Below, one piece after another: positions 42,670-53,439 of a stretch of DNA of 64,000 bases. Numbering within the stretch: the first letter of the stretch is position 1; each line of letters starts with the position of its first letter. The stretch is from the NCBI GenBank assembly GCA_017460885.1, contig JAFUAB010000001.1, positions 1 through 64,000 of the forward strand, given 5' to 3'. Source of the stretch: Lachnospiraceae bacterium. Its GTDB lineage: Bacteria; Bacillota; Clostridia; Lachnospirales; Lachnospiraceae. A program made the position numbers and the translations under genes. The notes beneath the pieces are model-generated. The model was not told where the DNA came from, searched no databases, and worked only from the letters and a program-made list of their open reading frames with translations.

Positions 42670-42972
42670 ATGGCCGGGTTTGATGTATTCAATCTGAGAA
42701 ACAGCATCAATGATGACGCCCCCGATAAATGCGAGTTTTGCGGGGGTGCTGTGAAATATTCCGGATTGGGAGAATACATCTGCGAAAAGTGCGGAAAGAC
42801 CAGCTTCGACAGCTACGGACGCGTCAGGAATTATCTGGAGAGCAATCCGGGAGCCACGGCGATAGAGGTCAGCCACATGACCGGAGTCAGTAAGGCCGTG
42901 ATAAAAAAACTGATAGACAGCGATCGTATCCAGCATATGCCCTACCGGCATAAGAACGATCAGGATATATAA
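42670..42972 (+). CDS. Zinc-ribbon / HTH protein (YvyF-like)
   Basis: 100 aa. Two CxxC pairs (CEFCGG and CEKCGK) form a small zinc ribbon, followed by a helix-turn-helix (AIEVSHMTGVSKAVIKKLID). This resembles the small YvyF/flagellar-operon regulator family, but no flagellar gene is present. It starts 2 nt after purD. Probably a small regulator; target unknown. Confidence 0.65.
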   Translation: MAGFDVFNLRNSINDDAPDKCEFCGGAVKYSGLGEYICEKCGKTSFDSYGRVRNYLESNPGATAIEVSHMTGVSKAVIKKLIDSDRIQHMPYRHKNDQDI

Positions 42973-43009
42973 ATATAGTTTAATATACATTAATGGAGGA
43001 ATCATCATT

Positions 43010-44344
43010 ATGAAAAAAAGCAGAACAGCCCGTTTTATCGGAATGCTCGCAGCAACAGTAATGTCGGCGGTGCTCATGTCCGGAGTATTCGGCATCACGG
43101 CTCTGGCCGATTCCAAGGGTACCGTCACCGTCAATGACGCCAAGGTGAGAAGCGATGCTTCTACCGATGCCGGCACGCTGACCAAGGTCAACAGCGGAAC
43201 GGAGGTAACCGTTACCGATGAGAAGTCGGATTCTTCCGGAAACGTATGGTATCATGTGACTCTTTCCGACGGAACGACGGGATATATACGTTCGGATCTG
43301 ATGACCGTTACAGCCAGCACGGATTCCGATCAGTCGACCGAGACCGCTCCCGAAAGCGCTGGGGGGTCGGACGCTGCACCCTCAGGCGGCGGGAATGTGG
43401 TTAACGGGATCGATGTTTCGGCTGTTTCGATCCCGGACGGCGTTACCGCACAGGATTATCAGAGCGCCAAGATCAACGTCGATACCGGTAAGGTCAGAGC
43501 GGATGCTTCCACCAATGATGATATAGTGGCTCAGCTTGCCAGAGATACGGATCTGGTAATCGCTGGCTCCAAACTGGGCAGTGACAGCAAGACCTGGTAT
43601 TACGTGGCATTTCTGGACGGCGGAGCACAGAAGACCGGCTATGTCCGCTCGGATCTGGTGAGCATGGGAGAGGTTATAGTGATCTCCGCTCCGGAGAGTC
43701 CCGAGAGCACCGGTATGGCTGAAGATACCTCCGCAGAGGCGCCGGCAGAGCCCGAGGTAAACAATGATTACGAACTGGTTTACACCGACGACGGCACGGG
43801 CAACAACGTGTGGTATCTGTATAATCACATCGACAACACCAGGGAAAAGCTTCAGGAGCTCCTTGATTACGCCGATGCACAGGCAAACAAGACTGCGGAA
43901 TATACTTCAACCATCCAGAAGTTCAAGATAATGAGCATTGTCCTCGGAGTTCTTCTCGGTATCTGTATCATCGCTCTCATCATCATGATCGTTAAGCTCG
44001 TGAGCGGCGGTTATGAATATGAGGAGGATGATGAAGAGGAAGAAGAGGTAGAGGAAGAAAAGTACGAAACACGCCGTCCCCGCGAACGTGAGCGCAAGAG
44101 CAAACAGAGACGCTACGAAGAGGATGATGAGGACGAGGATGATGACGACGATGATGACGATGACGAGCCCGCGCCTCCGGCACGCAGGGCTCCCGCCAAA
44201 GCATCATCCAAAGCTTCCTCCCGTGAACGTGAGGCCGCTCCCGCCAAGACGGCAACGGCACCGGCCAAAAAAACCAAGCCCAAGAACTTTATGCTGGATG
44301 ATGATGATTTTGAATTTGAATTCCTGAACATGGATGATAAATAA
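43010..44344 (+). CDS. Bacterial SH3-domain membrane protein with acidic cytoplasmic tail
   Basis: 444 aa. A signal peptide/anchor (~10-33) is followed by two SH3b domains (about 37-105 and 155-225, each with VRxDAST and TGYxRSDL), an acidic linker, and one membrane helix near 305-330. The tail is low-complexity Glu/Asp/Arg-rich and includes a run of nine Asp, then Ala/Lys-rich sequence ending in FMLDDDDFEFEFLNMDD. The SH3b part should face the wall and the tail the cytoplasm. It may sense or bind wall glycans. It lies 14 nt ahead of clpC. Confidence 0.72.
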   Translation: MKKSRTARFIGMLAATVMSAVLMSGVFGITALADSKGTVTVNDAKVRSDASTDAGTLTKVNSGTEVTVTDEKSDSSGNVWYHVTLSDGTTGYIRSDLMTVTASTDSDQSTETAPESAGGSDAAPSGGGNVVNGIDVSAVSIPDGVTAQDYQSAKINVDTGKVRADASTNDDIVAQLARDTDLVIAGSKLGSDSKTWYYVAFLDGGAQKTGYVRSDLVSMGEVIVISAPESPESTGMAEDTSAEAPAEPEVNNDYELVYTDDGTGNNVWYLYNHIDNTREKLQELLDYADAQANKTAEYTSTIQKFKIMSIVLGVLLGICIIALIIMIVKLVSGGYEYEEDDEEEEEVEEEKYETRRPRERERKSKQRRYEEDDEDEDDDDDDDDDEPAPPARRAPAKASSKASSREREAAPAKTATAPAKKTKPKNFMLDDDDFEFEFLNMDDK

Positions 44345-44358
44345 TTAACGGAGCAAGA

Positions 44359-46803
44359 ATGAAACCCGAATATACCGACAAAGCGCGCATAGCCCTGGAG
44401 CTTGCATCAAGATCCGCATCGAGTCTGGGGCAGAGCTATATAGGCACCGAACACATACTTCTGGGTCTCGTCAAGGAGAACACGGGAGTAGCTGCCAAGG
44501 TGCTGATAGATAACGGAGTTACGGCAGAGCAGCTGACGGAGATGATCAGCGATCTGCTGGCTCCCGACAGGACCAGTACGTTGCTCGCGGATAAGAGAGA
44601 TTACTCTCCGAGGGCGCGTAATGTACTGGACGAAGCCGCCAGGCAGGCGGAACGGTTCAAAAGCGACCGTATAGGTACAGAGCATCTGCTGCTTGCGATC
44701 CTCAGGGAATCCGACAGCATAGCGCTCAGACTTCTTGTGACTCTGGGGATCTCCGTCCAGAAGCTGTACAGCGATGTGCTGGTCAGCATGGGCGTGGATC
44801 CTTCTGCCTATAAGGATGCGATCGGTCAGGCATCCAGATATAAAAAATCCGAAGGTATCCTCAATAAGTATTCCCGGGATCTGACAGCCCTCGCGGCTGA
44901 AAACAAGCTTGATCCCGTGATCGGACGGAACGACGAGATCCAGCGGGTCATCCAGATCCTTTCCAGGCGTACCAAGAACAATCCGTGTCTGATCGGTGAA
45001 CCCGGCGTGGGCAAGACGGCGATCGTCGAGGGCCTCGCGATACGGATAGTCAACGGAGAGGTTCCCTTTACGGTTCAGAATAAGCGGGTGCTTACACTGG
45101 ATCTTTCCGGCATGGTAGCCGGCTCCAAGTACAGAGGCGAATTCGAGGAGAGGATCAAACGGGTGATGAGCGAGGTCATCGAGGATGGCAATATCATCCT
45201 TTTCCTCGATGAGATACATACCCTGATCGGCGCGGGCGGTGCCGAGGGCGCGATCGATGCCTCCAATATACTTAAACCCTCCCTGGCCAGAGGCGAGATC
45301 CAGCTGATAGGTGCGACCACGATCTCCGAGTATCGTAAATACGTTGAGAAGGATGCGGCTCTCGAACGCAGACTTCAGCCGGTTACCATTGAGGAACCTG
45401 ATACGGAGGAGTCCATCCGCATACTTCAGGGCGTGGTTCACAAGTATGAAGAACATCACAAGGTGACTATCACGGAGGAGGCGATCGTTTCGGCGGTGAC
45501 ACTCTCCGACAGATATATCAACGACAGGAATCTTCCAGACAAGGCCATTGACCTGATAGACGAGGCCGCGGCAGCGGTCCGTCTTCATACCACCTCGCAG
45601 CCGGCCAAACTCACCCAGATGGCTGATGAGATATCGAAGATCGAGGATCAGATAGTCCGTTCGATGAAGATGGAAGCTTACGGACAGGCCGGGGAGCTCA
45701 GACGTCACCAGATAGAGCTCAGGAAAAAATATGAGAAAGCGCTTCATCGCTTCGAGACCAACGAACAGCAGAAGCTCTTTACCGTTACAGGCGAGGATAT
45801 AGCATCCGTGGTTTCGGTATGGACCAAGATCCCTCTTAACAAGCTCGAAGAAAAGGAATCCGAGCGGCTGCTTAAGCTGGAGGATACCCTGCATAAGAGA
45901 GTGATCGGACAAAATGAGGCCGTGACGGCTCTGTCCGCCGCCATCAGGCGGGGCAGGGTGGGATTGCAGGATCCGGGCAGACCGATTGGATCCTTCCTTT
46001 TCCTGGGTCCCACGGGCGTCGGCAAGACAGAGCTGTGCAAGGCTCTTGCAGAGGCCATGTTCGGCTCCGAGAATGCCCTGATCAGGGTGGATATGTCCGA
46101 ATATATGGAGGGCCATGCCGTATCCAAGATGATTGGTTCTCCTCCCGGCTATGTGGGGTTTGACGAGGGCGGACAGCTCAGCGAAAAGGTCAGACGCAAT
46201 CCTTATTCGGTGGTTCTTTTTGATGAGATCGAGAAGGCGCATCCGGATGTGTTCAACATACTTCTGCAGGTCCTTGACGACGGACATATAACCGATTCCA
46301 AGGGGCGCAAGGTCAGCTTTAAGAATACGATCCTGGTCATGACATCCAACGCGGGAGCAATGCGCATCATGGAACCCAAGAACCTGGGATTCGGAGCCGG
46401 AGATACCGCGGAAAAATCCTACGAAAAAATGAAATCCTCAGTTATGGAGGAGGTCAAAAAGATATTCAAGCCCGAGTTCATTAACCGTATTGACGAGATC
46501 ATGGTATTCCACCCTCTGACCGAGGATGATCTGATGAGAGTCGTTAAGCTCCTGAGCTCGAATCTGACTTCCAGATGCCGCTCGCAGATGGGTATAGAGC
46601 TTAATATGACCGATAAGCTGAACAAATATATCGTCAATAAGTTCTCGGATCCCAAGATGGGAGCCCGTCCCCTTAAGAGAGCCATCCAGTCGTTCGTTGA
46701 GAATCAGCTGGCGCAGGAGATTCTTTCGGGCAATGTCCGACAGGGCGAGAAAGTTACCGCATCCGTTAAGGATGACAAGATAAAGTTTACAGTACGGAGG
46801 TAA
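44359..46803 (+). CDS. clpC: ATP-dependent Clp protease ATP-binding subunit ClpC
   Basis: 814 aa AAA+ unfoldase. Double Clp-N repeats (1-145), D1 with GEPGVGKT (213-220), a mid-domain with a UVR-like stretch (~420-455), and D2 with GPTGVGKT (550-557). It feeds proteins to ClpP in heat-shock and quality control. The usual ctsR-mcsA-mcsB neighbours are absent; instead it follows an SH3 membrane gene. GGAG lies before the ATG. Confidence 0.95.
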   Translation: MKPEYTDKARIALELASRSASSLGQSYIGTEHILLGLVKENTGVAAKVLIDNGVTAEQLTEMISDLLAPDRTSTLLADKRDYSPRARNVLDEAARQAERFKSDRIGTEHLLLAILRESDSIALRLLVTLGISVQKLYSDVLVSMGVDPSAYKDAIGQASRYKKSEGILNKYSRDLTALAAENKLDPVIGRNDEIQRVIQILSRRTKNNPCLIGEPGVGKTAIVEGLAIRIVNGEVPFTVQNKRVLTLDLSGMVAGSKYRGEFEERIKRVMSEVIEDGNIILFLDEIHTLIGAGGAEGAIDASNILKPSLARGEIQLIGATTISEYRKYVEKDAALERRLQPVTIEEPDTEESIRILQGVVHKYEEHHKVTITEEAIVSAVTLSDRYINDRNLPDKAIDLIDEAAAAVRLHTTSQPAKLTQMADEISKIEDQIVRSMKMEAYGQAGELRRHQIELRKKYEKALHRFETNEQQKLFTVTGEDIASVVSVWTKIPLNKLEEKESERLLKLEDTLHKRVIGQNEAVTALSAAIRRGRVGLQDPGRPIGSFLFLGPTGVGKTELCKALAEAMFGSENALIRVDMSEYMEGHAVSKMIGSPPGYVGFDEGGQLSEKVRRNPYSVVLFDEIEKAHPDVFNILLQVLDDGHITDSKGRKVSFKNTILVMTSNAGAMRIMEPKNLGFGAGDTAEKSYEKMKSSVMEEVKKIFKPEFINRIDEIMVFHPLTEDDLMRVVKLLSSNLTSRCRSQMGIELNMTDKLNKYIVNKFSDPKMGARPLKRAIQSFVENQLAQEILSGNVRQGEKVTASVKDDKIKFTVRR

Positions 46804-46807
46804 AAAA

Positions 46808-47221
46808 ATGTCAGTTATTGAGGAATTGATCAGAACCGAATCCGATGGCAGCATAAGCTTCGGCAATCATTCTCTTAAGGAGAAAGCCAAGAAGGAAGGC
46901 TTTGAGAGTGCGGGCGATATTTATAAGGTTAAGACCTTCGCTACAATGACCAAGCTTGAGAAGAACGGTCTTTTCCTGTATGAATCGGTACCGGGCACAA
47001 GCGTTTCATCTCTGAAGGAAACCGCGGACGGAGTTGCATTCACCGTATCGGGAAGCGGAGATGCACAGATCACTGTCGGCCTGACGGAGTCCACGGATTA
47101 CAATGTCAGAGTGGAGGGCGTGGATATCGCCAAAATGAGCACCAATATGGGCGGCAAGCTTGTTATCTCGCTGGAGCTTGGCGAAGGCGAAGAGAAGAAG
47201 GTTGAGATAACCAAGGCGTAA
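46808..47221 (+). CDS. Small conserved protein of unknown function
   Basis: 137 aa, no signal peptide or membrane helix. Residues ~15-40 are charged (LKEKAKKEGFESAGDIYKVK); the rest is beta-rich and ends acidic. Similar proteins appear in Lachnospiraceae under loose names such as endosialidase, which I do not trust. GGAGG of its ribosome site lies in the end of clpC, so the genes are co-translated, and radA follows after 2 nt. Confidence 0.65.
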   Translation: MSVIEELIRTESDGSISFGNHSLKEKAKKEGFESAGDIYKVKTFATMTKLEKNGLFLYESVPGTSVSSLKETADGVAFTVSGSGDAQITVGLTESTDYNVRVEGVDIAKMSTNMGGKLVISLELGEGEEKKVEITKA

Positions 47222-47223
47222 AG

Positions 47224-48588
47224 ATGGCTAAGAGTAAAAGCGTCTTCTTCTGTCAGCAGTGCGGATATGAGTCCGCCAAATGGATGGGGCAGTGTCCGGG
47301 GTGTAAGGAATGGAACACATTTACCGAAGAACCCGTGATGATAACTGCGGCTAAAAAATCCTCCGCATCGCGTCAGGGCAAGCTGCCCGTGCCGATATCG
47401 ATCTCGGACATATCACTGGTTCATGAGGACAGACAGTCGACCGCGATCGGCGAGCTGGACCGGGTTCTCGGAGGCGGGATCGTTCCCGGATCACTGATCC
47501 TGATCGGAGGGGATCCCGGGATCGGCAAGTCCACTCTGCTGATGCAGGTATGCCGTAACATTGCCGATACCGGCAGGGATATTCTGTATATATCAGGCGA
47601 GGAAAGCCTGACCCAGATCAGGCTCCGTGCCGAGAGGATAGGCGCTTTTAACGACAGTCTTAAATTCTTATGCGAGACGGATCTCGAGATAATAGAAAAC
47701 AGCATCTCTCATGAGCATCCGTCGTGTGTGGTCATAGATTCGATCCAGACCATCAGCAGTCCGGATGTCTCATCGTCTCCGGGATCTGTTTCACAGGTCA
47801 GGGAGTCTACCAATATCCTGCTCAGGATAGCCAAGACGCTGAACATATCTGTCTTTATAGTTGGACATGTGACCAAGGAGGGAACCGTTGCAGGCCCCCG
47901 TGTTTTGGAACACATGGTGGATACCGTGCTCTATTTTGAAGGAGACAGGCATGCCTCATACAGAGTACTGAGAAGTGTAAAGAACAGATTCGGCTCCACC
48001 AATGAGATCGGTGTTTTCGAAATGAGGGAGGAAGGTCTGGTCGAGGTTGAGAATGCCAGCGCCTATATGCTGGAGGGCAGGCCGGAGGATGCCAGCGGAA
48101 GCGTGGTTGTCTGTTCGATGGAAGGAACAAGACCGATTCTTCTGGAGATCCAGGCCCTTGTTACCCGGACTTCGTTTGGATTGCCCAGACGACAGGCAGC
48201 GGGGGCGGATTATAACCGTGTGAATCTGCTGATGGCCGTGTTGGAGCGCCGTACGGGACTGAAGCTGGGGGATTGCGATGCCTACGTCAATCTGACCGGA
48301 GGCATAAGGATCTCGGAGCCCGCCCTGGATCTCGGTATGGCCATGGCCATAGCGTCAAGCTTCAAAAACAGACCCCTCGATCCGCACACCGCAGTGTTCG
48401 GTGAGGTCGGACTCTCCGGAGAGGTCAGGAGCGTGAGCCAGGCGGAATCCCGCATCAAGGAGGCTTCGAGGCTCGGATTTACGACATGCGTTGTTCCGAA
48501 GAGCAATGCGGATAAACTGAAAGGCATTAAGGATATCAGGATCATAGGAGTCGCGTCTCTGGATGATGCGATGGCGCTGATGCAATAG
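47224..48588 (+). CDS. radA: DNA repair protein RadA
   Basis: 454 aa. The N-terminal zinc finger CQQCGYESAKWMGQCPGC is followed by a RecA-like core with GGDPGIGKST (95-104), the RadA-specific KNRFGSTNE-type motif, and a C-terminal Lon-like domain. It promotes branch migration in recombination. In many Firmicutes it follows clpC, as here. Confidence 0.95.
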   Translation: MAKSKSVFFCQQCGYESAKWMGQCPGCKEWNTFTEEPVMITAAKKSSASRQGKLPVPISISDISLVHEDRQSTAIGELDRVLGGGIVPGSLILIGGDPGIGKSTLLMQVCRNIADTGRDILYISGEESLTQIRLRAERIGAFNDSLKFLCETDLEIIENSISHEHPSCVVIDSIQTISSPDVSSSPGSVSQVRESTNILLRIAKTLNISVFIVGHVTKEGTVAGPRVLEHMVDTVLYFEGDRHASYRVLRSVKNRFGSTNEIGVFEMREEGLVEVENASAYMLEGRPEDASGSVVVCSMEGTRPILLEIQALVTRTSFGLPRRQAAGADYNRVNLLMAVLERRTGLKLGDCDAYVNLTGGIRISEPALDLGMAMAIASSFKNRPLDPHTAVFGEVGLSGEVRSVSQAESRIKEASRLGFTTCVVPKSNADKLKGIKDIRIIGVASLDDAMALMQ

Positions 48589-48602
48589 ATTTGGCATATT
48601 TT

Positions 48603-49730
48603 ATGGAAGAAGAGAAGAAGCGGTCATGGGCAAAGAAAAACGTTCCCTGGCTGATAATTGAGATCATATTGCTCATCTTATCCTTAATAGTTCTGTATGT
48701 GGTTACGATCACGACTCATTCCGTCAGAAAAACAGAGCTGGATAAGTCGAATATTCTGATCAATCCTTCGCCGGAGGAAACCGAGGAGGAGGCGGCCGAT
48801 CCTGCAGGCAAAGGCAGTGTAGTGTCCGCATCCAGAAAGACCTCCGGAAAGGGCGTGAGAAACGTTGCCCTTTTTGGAGTGGATTCCAGAGACGGAAACT
48901 TAAGCAAACGTACCCGCAGCGATACCATGATCATCGCATCCGTCGACCAGGATACCCATCAGATCAGGCTGATGAGCGTATATCGTGACACCTATCTCAA
49001 TCTCGGAAATGATACCTATACCAAGGCCAATGCCGCTTATGCCAAGGGAGGTCCCGAACAGGCCATCAATATGCTCAATATGAACTTTGATCTGGATATC
49101 ACGGATTACGTGACCATCGGATTCGAGGGTCTGAGTGAGGCGGTGGATGCGCTCGGAGGCGTTGAAATAGATATAGCGGTGGACGAGATCGCACATCTGA
49201 ATAATTATCAGCGGAGCATGTACCTGAACGAAGACGGTTCGGGGGAACTGAATGAGGATATCATCGAAGTGTATGATGACGGACTGCAGACCCTCAACGG
49301 ACTGCAGGCTACCGCATACTGCAGGATCAGATATACCGCCGGCAATGATTACAAAAGAGCGGAAAGACAGCGTACTGTCATAGCGAAGCTGCTGGAGAGA
49401 GCCAAATCCTCATCCGTATCCAAGCTATCCAAAGCCGTTATGGCGATAATGCCTCATGTCGAGACCTCGCTGAGCGTGGATGAGGTCATCCGTCTGCTGG
49501 GGGATGTTTCCGAGTATTCAGTGACGGAATCGGACGGACTTCCGTTTGAAGCCTATCGTTACCCGGCTAAGCTCGGCGCCGACGGTTATTGTATCGTTCC
49601 AACAGATCTTGAGAGCAATGCGAGAGCGCTTCATTCGATCCTGTATCCCGATGAGAAATACGAACCCTCCGATAACCTGAAGAGGATCAGCAAAGAGATA
49701 TCCGACAGAACCTCTCCCTATATCCCATAG
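48603..49730 (+). CDS. LytR-CpsA-Psr family wall glycopolymer ligase
   Basis: 375 aa. One N-terminal helix (about 16-38) anchors an extracellular LCP domain with DSRDGNLSKRTRSDTMII (conserved Arg/Asp), SVYRDTYL and CRIRYTAGNDYKRAERQR. It joins teichoic-type polymers or capsule to peptidoglycan. ATG 48603 is preferred over an in-frame TTG 12 nt earlier; neither has a strong ribosome site. It lies between radA and the ABC exporter pair. Confidence 0.88.
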   Translation: MEEEKKRSWAKKNVPWLIIEIILLILSLIVLYVVTITTHSVRKTELDKSNILINPSPEETEEEAADPAGKGSVVSASRKTSGKGVRNVALFGVDSRDGNLSKRTRSDTMIIASVDQDTHQIRLMSVYRDTYLNLGNDTYTKANAAYAKGGPEQAINMLNMNFDLDITDYVTIGFEGLSEAVDALGGVEIDIAVDEIAHLNNYQRSMYLNEDGSGELNEDIIEVYDDGLQTLNGLQATAYCRIRYTAGNDYKRAERQRTVIAKLLERAKSSSVSKLSKAVMAIMPHVETSLSVDEVIRLLGDVSEYSVTESDGLPFEAYRYPAKLGADGYCIVPTDLESNARALHSILYPDEKYEPSDNLKRISKEISDRTSPYIP

Positions 49731-49747
49731 ATGCACCAACCACAATC

Positions 49748-51568
49748 ATGAAACGTCTTTTGAAATATCTGCAAAACTACAAGATCCAATGCGTCCTCGC
49801 ACCTCTCTTCAAGATGCTCGAGGCTACCTTTGAACTTTTTGTTCCGCTTGTCATCGCCGCGCTCATCGACCGTATCTCCGATTCGGGGCTGACGGGGGAC
49901 AGATCCTTTATCATCAGATGCTTCGGACTGCTCATCCTGTTGGGCACAGTAGGCCTTGTCAGCTCCTGCACGGCGCAGTTTTTCGCGGCAAAGGCTGCCA
50001 CCGGCTTTTCAAAGGAGCTGCGGCATGATCTGTTTAAGACACTGCTTGATCTGAACTTCACGCAGATAGATAATCTCGGTACTTCCACTATGATCACCAG
50101 AATGACAGCGGACGTCAATACGGCGCAGAATGCCGTCAACATGTTCCTGCGTCTGTTCCTGAGATCTCCGTTTATCGTCGCGGGAGCCGTGGTCATGGCC
50201 TTTACGATCGATATTCGGGCGGGATTACTGTTTATTGCCGTGGTGGCAGTGCTTGCCCTGGTGGTCGTGCTGATCATGCGATACAATATACCGATGCTCA
50301 AGAAGGTTCAGGGCAATCTCGATGATGTGCTCACACTTACCAGAGAGAATCTGGCGGGAGCGAGAGTGATACGGGCTTTCACTGCCGAGGAGAGGAGACA
50401 GTCGGAATTTACGGACACCAACGGTTCGCTGACCGATCTGCAGCTTAAGGCCGGCAGGGTATCCGGCCTCATGAATCCGTTGACCTATGTGATCATCAAT
50501 CTGGGTATAGTGGTCCTGATCGAAGTCGGCAATATCAGGGTATCGGCAGGAAGCCTGACTACGGGTCAGGTAGTGGCTCTCTATAATTATATGTCACAGA
50601 TACTGCTGGAACTGATCAAGTTCGCGAATCTGGTTGTTTCCATGAACAGGGGACTTGCCTCCGCTGCCCGTATCGGCAGTGTATTTGAGATAGGTGAGGG
50701 TACTGATGTTAATCACGGGATCTCCGCCGCGGACGTTAATTCAAAGGAACCGGTCAACACTTCTGTCCCGGCTCCCGAACCGCTGCATCCCGGACACAAC
50801 GGGGTAAACGCCCCCCCTTCGGTTGAATTCAGATCGGTTTATCTCAGATATCATGCCGACGCCGACGAATCCCTCAGCAATATCTCCTTCAGCGTGAAGC
50901 CCGGTGAGACCATCGGTATCATCGGTTCCACAGGCTCCGGGAAGACTTCTCTGGTCAATATGATACCGGGCTTCTACAAGGCCACATCCGGAGAAGTGCT
51001 TGTAGGAGGAACCGATGTCAATGATCTGGATCCCGCGGAACTGAAGGGGGCAATAGGAGTTGTTCCTCAGAAGGCCGTGCTGTTTGAGGGTACGATAGCT
51101 GATAACCTCAGATGGGGAAAAACCGATGCTACGGACGAAGAATTGAACGAAGCGGTCAGACTTGCGGCGGCCGAGGATATTGTGAGTGCGAAGGGCGGTC
51201 TGGATGCCGAAATTGAACAGAGCGGCCGGAATCTGTCCGGCGGACAGCGTCAGCGTCTGACAATAGCCAGGGCGCTGGTACGCAGGCCCGGGATACTGAT
51301 ACTGGACGATTCCTCATCGGCTCTCGACAACATGACCGATCGCAGGCTCAGGGACAATCTCCGGGCGCTGGACTATCGTCCCACCGTTTTTATTGTTGCG
51401 CAGCGGTGTGCTTCGGTCCGGGACGCCGACCGTATAATCGTCCTCGATGACGGAGAGATGGCGGGAACGGGCACCCATGATGAACTGATGCGTACCTGTG
51501 ACGTATACAGGGAGATATATGAGTCCCAGTTTGGCAAGGAAGACGGAACCGGAAAGGAGGGCGGCTGA
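49748..51568 (+). CDS. Heterodimeric ABC exporter subunit, degenerate NBD
   Basis: 606 aa: six-helix transmembrane domain (~1-320), a Ser/Pro-rich linker (~330-370), then the ATPase. Walker A is GSTGSGKT (393-400) and the signature LSGGQ (496-500). Walker B has D521 where the catalytic Glu should be, so its own site is degenerate. It pairs with the next gene, which overlaps by one base. Substrate unknown. Confidence 0.88.
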   Translation: MKRLLKYLQNYKIQCVLAPLFKMLEATFELFVPLVIAALIDRISDSGLTGDRSFIIRCFGLLILLGTVGLVSSCTAQFFAAKAATGFSKELRHDLFKTLLDLNFTQIDNLGTSTMITRMTADVNTAQNAVNMFLRLFLRSPFIVAGAVVMAFTIDIRAGLLFIAVVAVLALVVVLIMRYNIPMLKKVQGNLDDVLTLTRENLAGARVIRAFTAEERRQSEFTDTNGSLTDLQLKAGRVSGLMNPLTYVIINLGIVVLIEVGNIRVSAGSLTTGQVVALYNYMSQILLELIKFANLVVSMNRGLASAARIGSVFEIGEGTDVNHGISAADVNSKEPVNTSVPAPEPLHPGHNGVNAPPSVEFRSVYLRYHADADESLSNISFSVKPGETIGIIGSTGSGKTSLVNMIPGFYKATSGEVLVGGTDVNDLDPAELKGAIGVVPQKAVLFEGTIADNLRWGKTDATDEELNEAVRLAAAEDIVSAKGGLDAEIEQSGRNLSGGQRQRLTIARALVRRPGILILDDSSSALDNMTDRRLRDNLRALDYRPTVFIVAQRCASVRDADRIIVLDDGEMAGTGTHDELMRTCDVYREIYESQFGKEDGTGKEGG

Positions 51569-53439
51569 TGGCACTGGAAACCAGCGGCTTTGTGCCGAAG
51601 GGTAATCTGAATACCGACGATTCCGCCCTCGGTAAGTCCGGACGCAGGGATACGATACGCAGGGTCCTGGACAGGCTTGTACGGTTCAGGTTCCTTATAT
51701 TGGTCTCGCTGCTCATGGCGGTGGTATCGGTGGTGTTTACGCTGCTCGTTCCGATACGCATAGGCAGCGCCGTTGACTGCATCAGCGGTCTGGCGTCGGG
51801 TGACGCGGCCGGTACCCAGGCCGATATCCTGCGTGCCTCATTGCGGGATAACCTGATACGGGCTGCGGTATATGCGGTTATCGTAGGACTGTCTACATAT
51901 ATCATGAATCTTGTCAACAACCGGATCACTTATCTGACCGTACGGGATATACGCAACGATACGCTGGCTAAGATCTCTCACCTGCCTCTCTCTTATATCG
52001 ATTCACATTCGCAGGGAGATATAGTCAGCCGTGTGGTTGCCGACGCAGACCAGTTTGCGGACGGACTTCTTATGGGCTTTACCCAGGCCTTTACGGGGAT
52101 AATGACGATCATAGGCACTCTTGTGTTCATGCTCAGAATGAATATAGCGGTAACCCTTGTGGTCGTGTGTGTGACCCCGCTGTCCCTTTTCATAGCAAGG
52201 TTCATATCCTCCCGGACGTATATGATGTTCAGGGATCAGAGTATAGAACGCGGTGCCCAGACTTCGCTGATAGACGAGATGATAGGCAACGAAAAGGTGG
52301 TCAAGACCTTCAATAAGGAAGCGGATGTCCTCAGGGAATTTGACGAGATCAACGAAAGGCTCACCAGTGCGGGACTGAAGGCGATCTTTTATTCATCGCT
52401 TACAAACCCCTGCACCAGATTTGTCAATGCGGTTTGCTATGCACTGGTTGCGATGACCGGCGCCTACTTTGCGGTTCTGACGCAGTCGGGCAGTACCGGA
52501 ACGCTTATAAACGGGATAACAGTGGGTACGCTGACGGTATTTCTCTCTTATGCTAACCAGTATACCAAGCCCTTCAATGAGATATCCAGCGTGATCTCCG
52601 AGCTTCAGAATGCGATCGCCTGCGCCGCCAGGGTTTTTGAGATAATGGACGAGGAACCGGAGAGCTCCGATGAGGGGCTGCCGGATATGGGAGAGGCAGC
52701 AGGCAGGGTTGATCTGTCGGATGTGGATTTCTCATATGTTCCCGACAGGGAATTGATAAAGGATCTGAATCTCAGCGTCGCTCCCGGACACCGTGTGGCG
52801 ATCGTCGGTCCTACCGGCTGCGGCAAGACCACGATCATTAATCTGCTGATGAGGTTCTACGATGTAGACAGCGGAAGGATATGTGTGGACGGATCCGATA
52901 TCTGTAAGATCACCAGGAAGTCACTGAGAAATTCGTACGGTATGGTACTGCAGGATACCTGGCTTGCCAGGGGCACGATCGCAGACAATATCCGTTTCGG
53001 AGCACCGGATGCCGGATTGGAGGAGATCAAAGAGGCAGCCAAAGCAACGGGAGCCCACAGCTTCATCCGCAGGCTCCCGGACAAATATGACACCATGATC
53101 GGCGAAGGAGGTGTTTCTTTGAGCCAGGGACAGATGCAGCTGCTGTGTATCACCCGTGTCATGCTGAACATTCCGCCGATGCTGATCCTGGATGAAGCCA
53201 CATCTTCCATCGATACCCGTACGGAAATGAGGATCCAGGACGCTTTTCACAAGATGATGAAGAACAGGACCAGCTTTATCGTCGCCCACAGACTCTCGAC
53301 CATCAGGGAGGCGGATGTGATACTCGTGATGAGGGACGGCTCGATAATTGAACAGGGCAGTCACGAGACGCTGCTTGCAAAGGGCGGGTTCTACTCGGAG
53401 TTGTATAATTCACAGTTCCGGGAAAAGCAGCCTCAATAA
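51568..53439 (+). CDS. Heterodimeric ABC exporter subunit, catalytic Walker B
   Basis: 623 aa. An N-terminal cytoplasmic extension (~45 aa) precedes six helices, then an ATPase with GPTGCGKT (414-421) and intact Walker B D542-E543. The signature is LSQGQ (518-522) instead of LSGGQ. That weak signature faces the degenerate Walker B of the partner, leaving one consensus site, as in BmrCD and TM287/288. A terminator-like structure follows the stop. Confidence 0.88.
   Translation: MALETSGFVPKGNLNTDDSALGKSGRRDTIRRVLDRLVRFRFLILVSLLMAVVSVVFTLLVPIRIGSAVDCISGLASGDAAGTQADILRASLRDNLIRAAVYAVIVGLSTYIMNLVNNRITYLTVRDIRNDTLAKISHLPLSYIDSHSQGDIVSRVVADADQFADGLLMGFTQAFTGIMTIIGTLVFMLRMNIAVTLVVVCVTPLSLFIARFISSRTYMMFRDQSIERGAQTSLIDEMIGNEKVVKTFNKEADVLREFDEINERLTSAGLKAIFYSSLTNPCTRFVNAVCYALVAMTGAYFAVLTQSGSTGTLINGITVGTLTVFLSYANQYTKPFNEISSVISELQNAIACAARVFEIMDEEPESSDEGLPDMGEAAGRVDLSDVDFSYVPDRELIKDLNLSVAPGHRVAIVGPTGCGKTTIINLLMRFYDVDSGRICVDGSDICKITRKSLRNSYGMVLQDTWLARGTIADNIRFGAPDAGLEEIKEAAKATGAHSFIRRLPDKYDTMIGEGGVSLSQGQMQLLCITRVMLNIPPMLILDEATSSIDTRTEMRIQDAFHKMMKNRTSFIVAHRLSTIREADVILVMRDGSIIEQGSHETLLAKGGFYSELYNSQFREKQPQ

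Noticed and set aside
44010-44170. Tandem repeat or CRISPR-like array in GAT/GAG-rich DNA
   Set aside because: It is in-frame low-complexity coding sequence for an Asp/Glu-rich tail, without regular spacers.
44407-46287. 626-codon open frame on the minus strand opposite clpC
   Set aside because: It lies wholly inside a well-conserved ClpC gene, has no family features, and arises from codon bias of the true strand.
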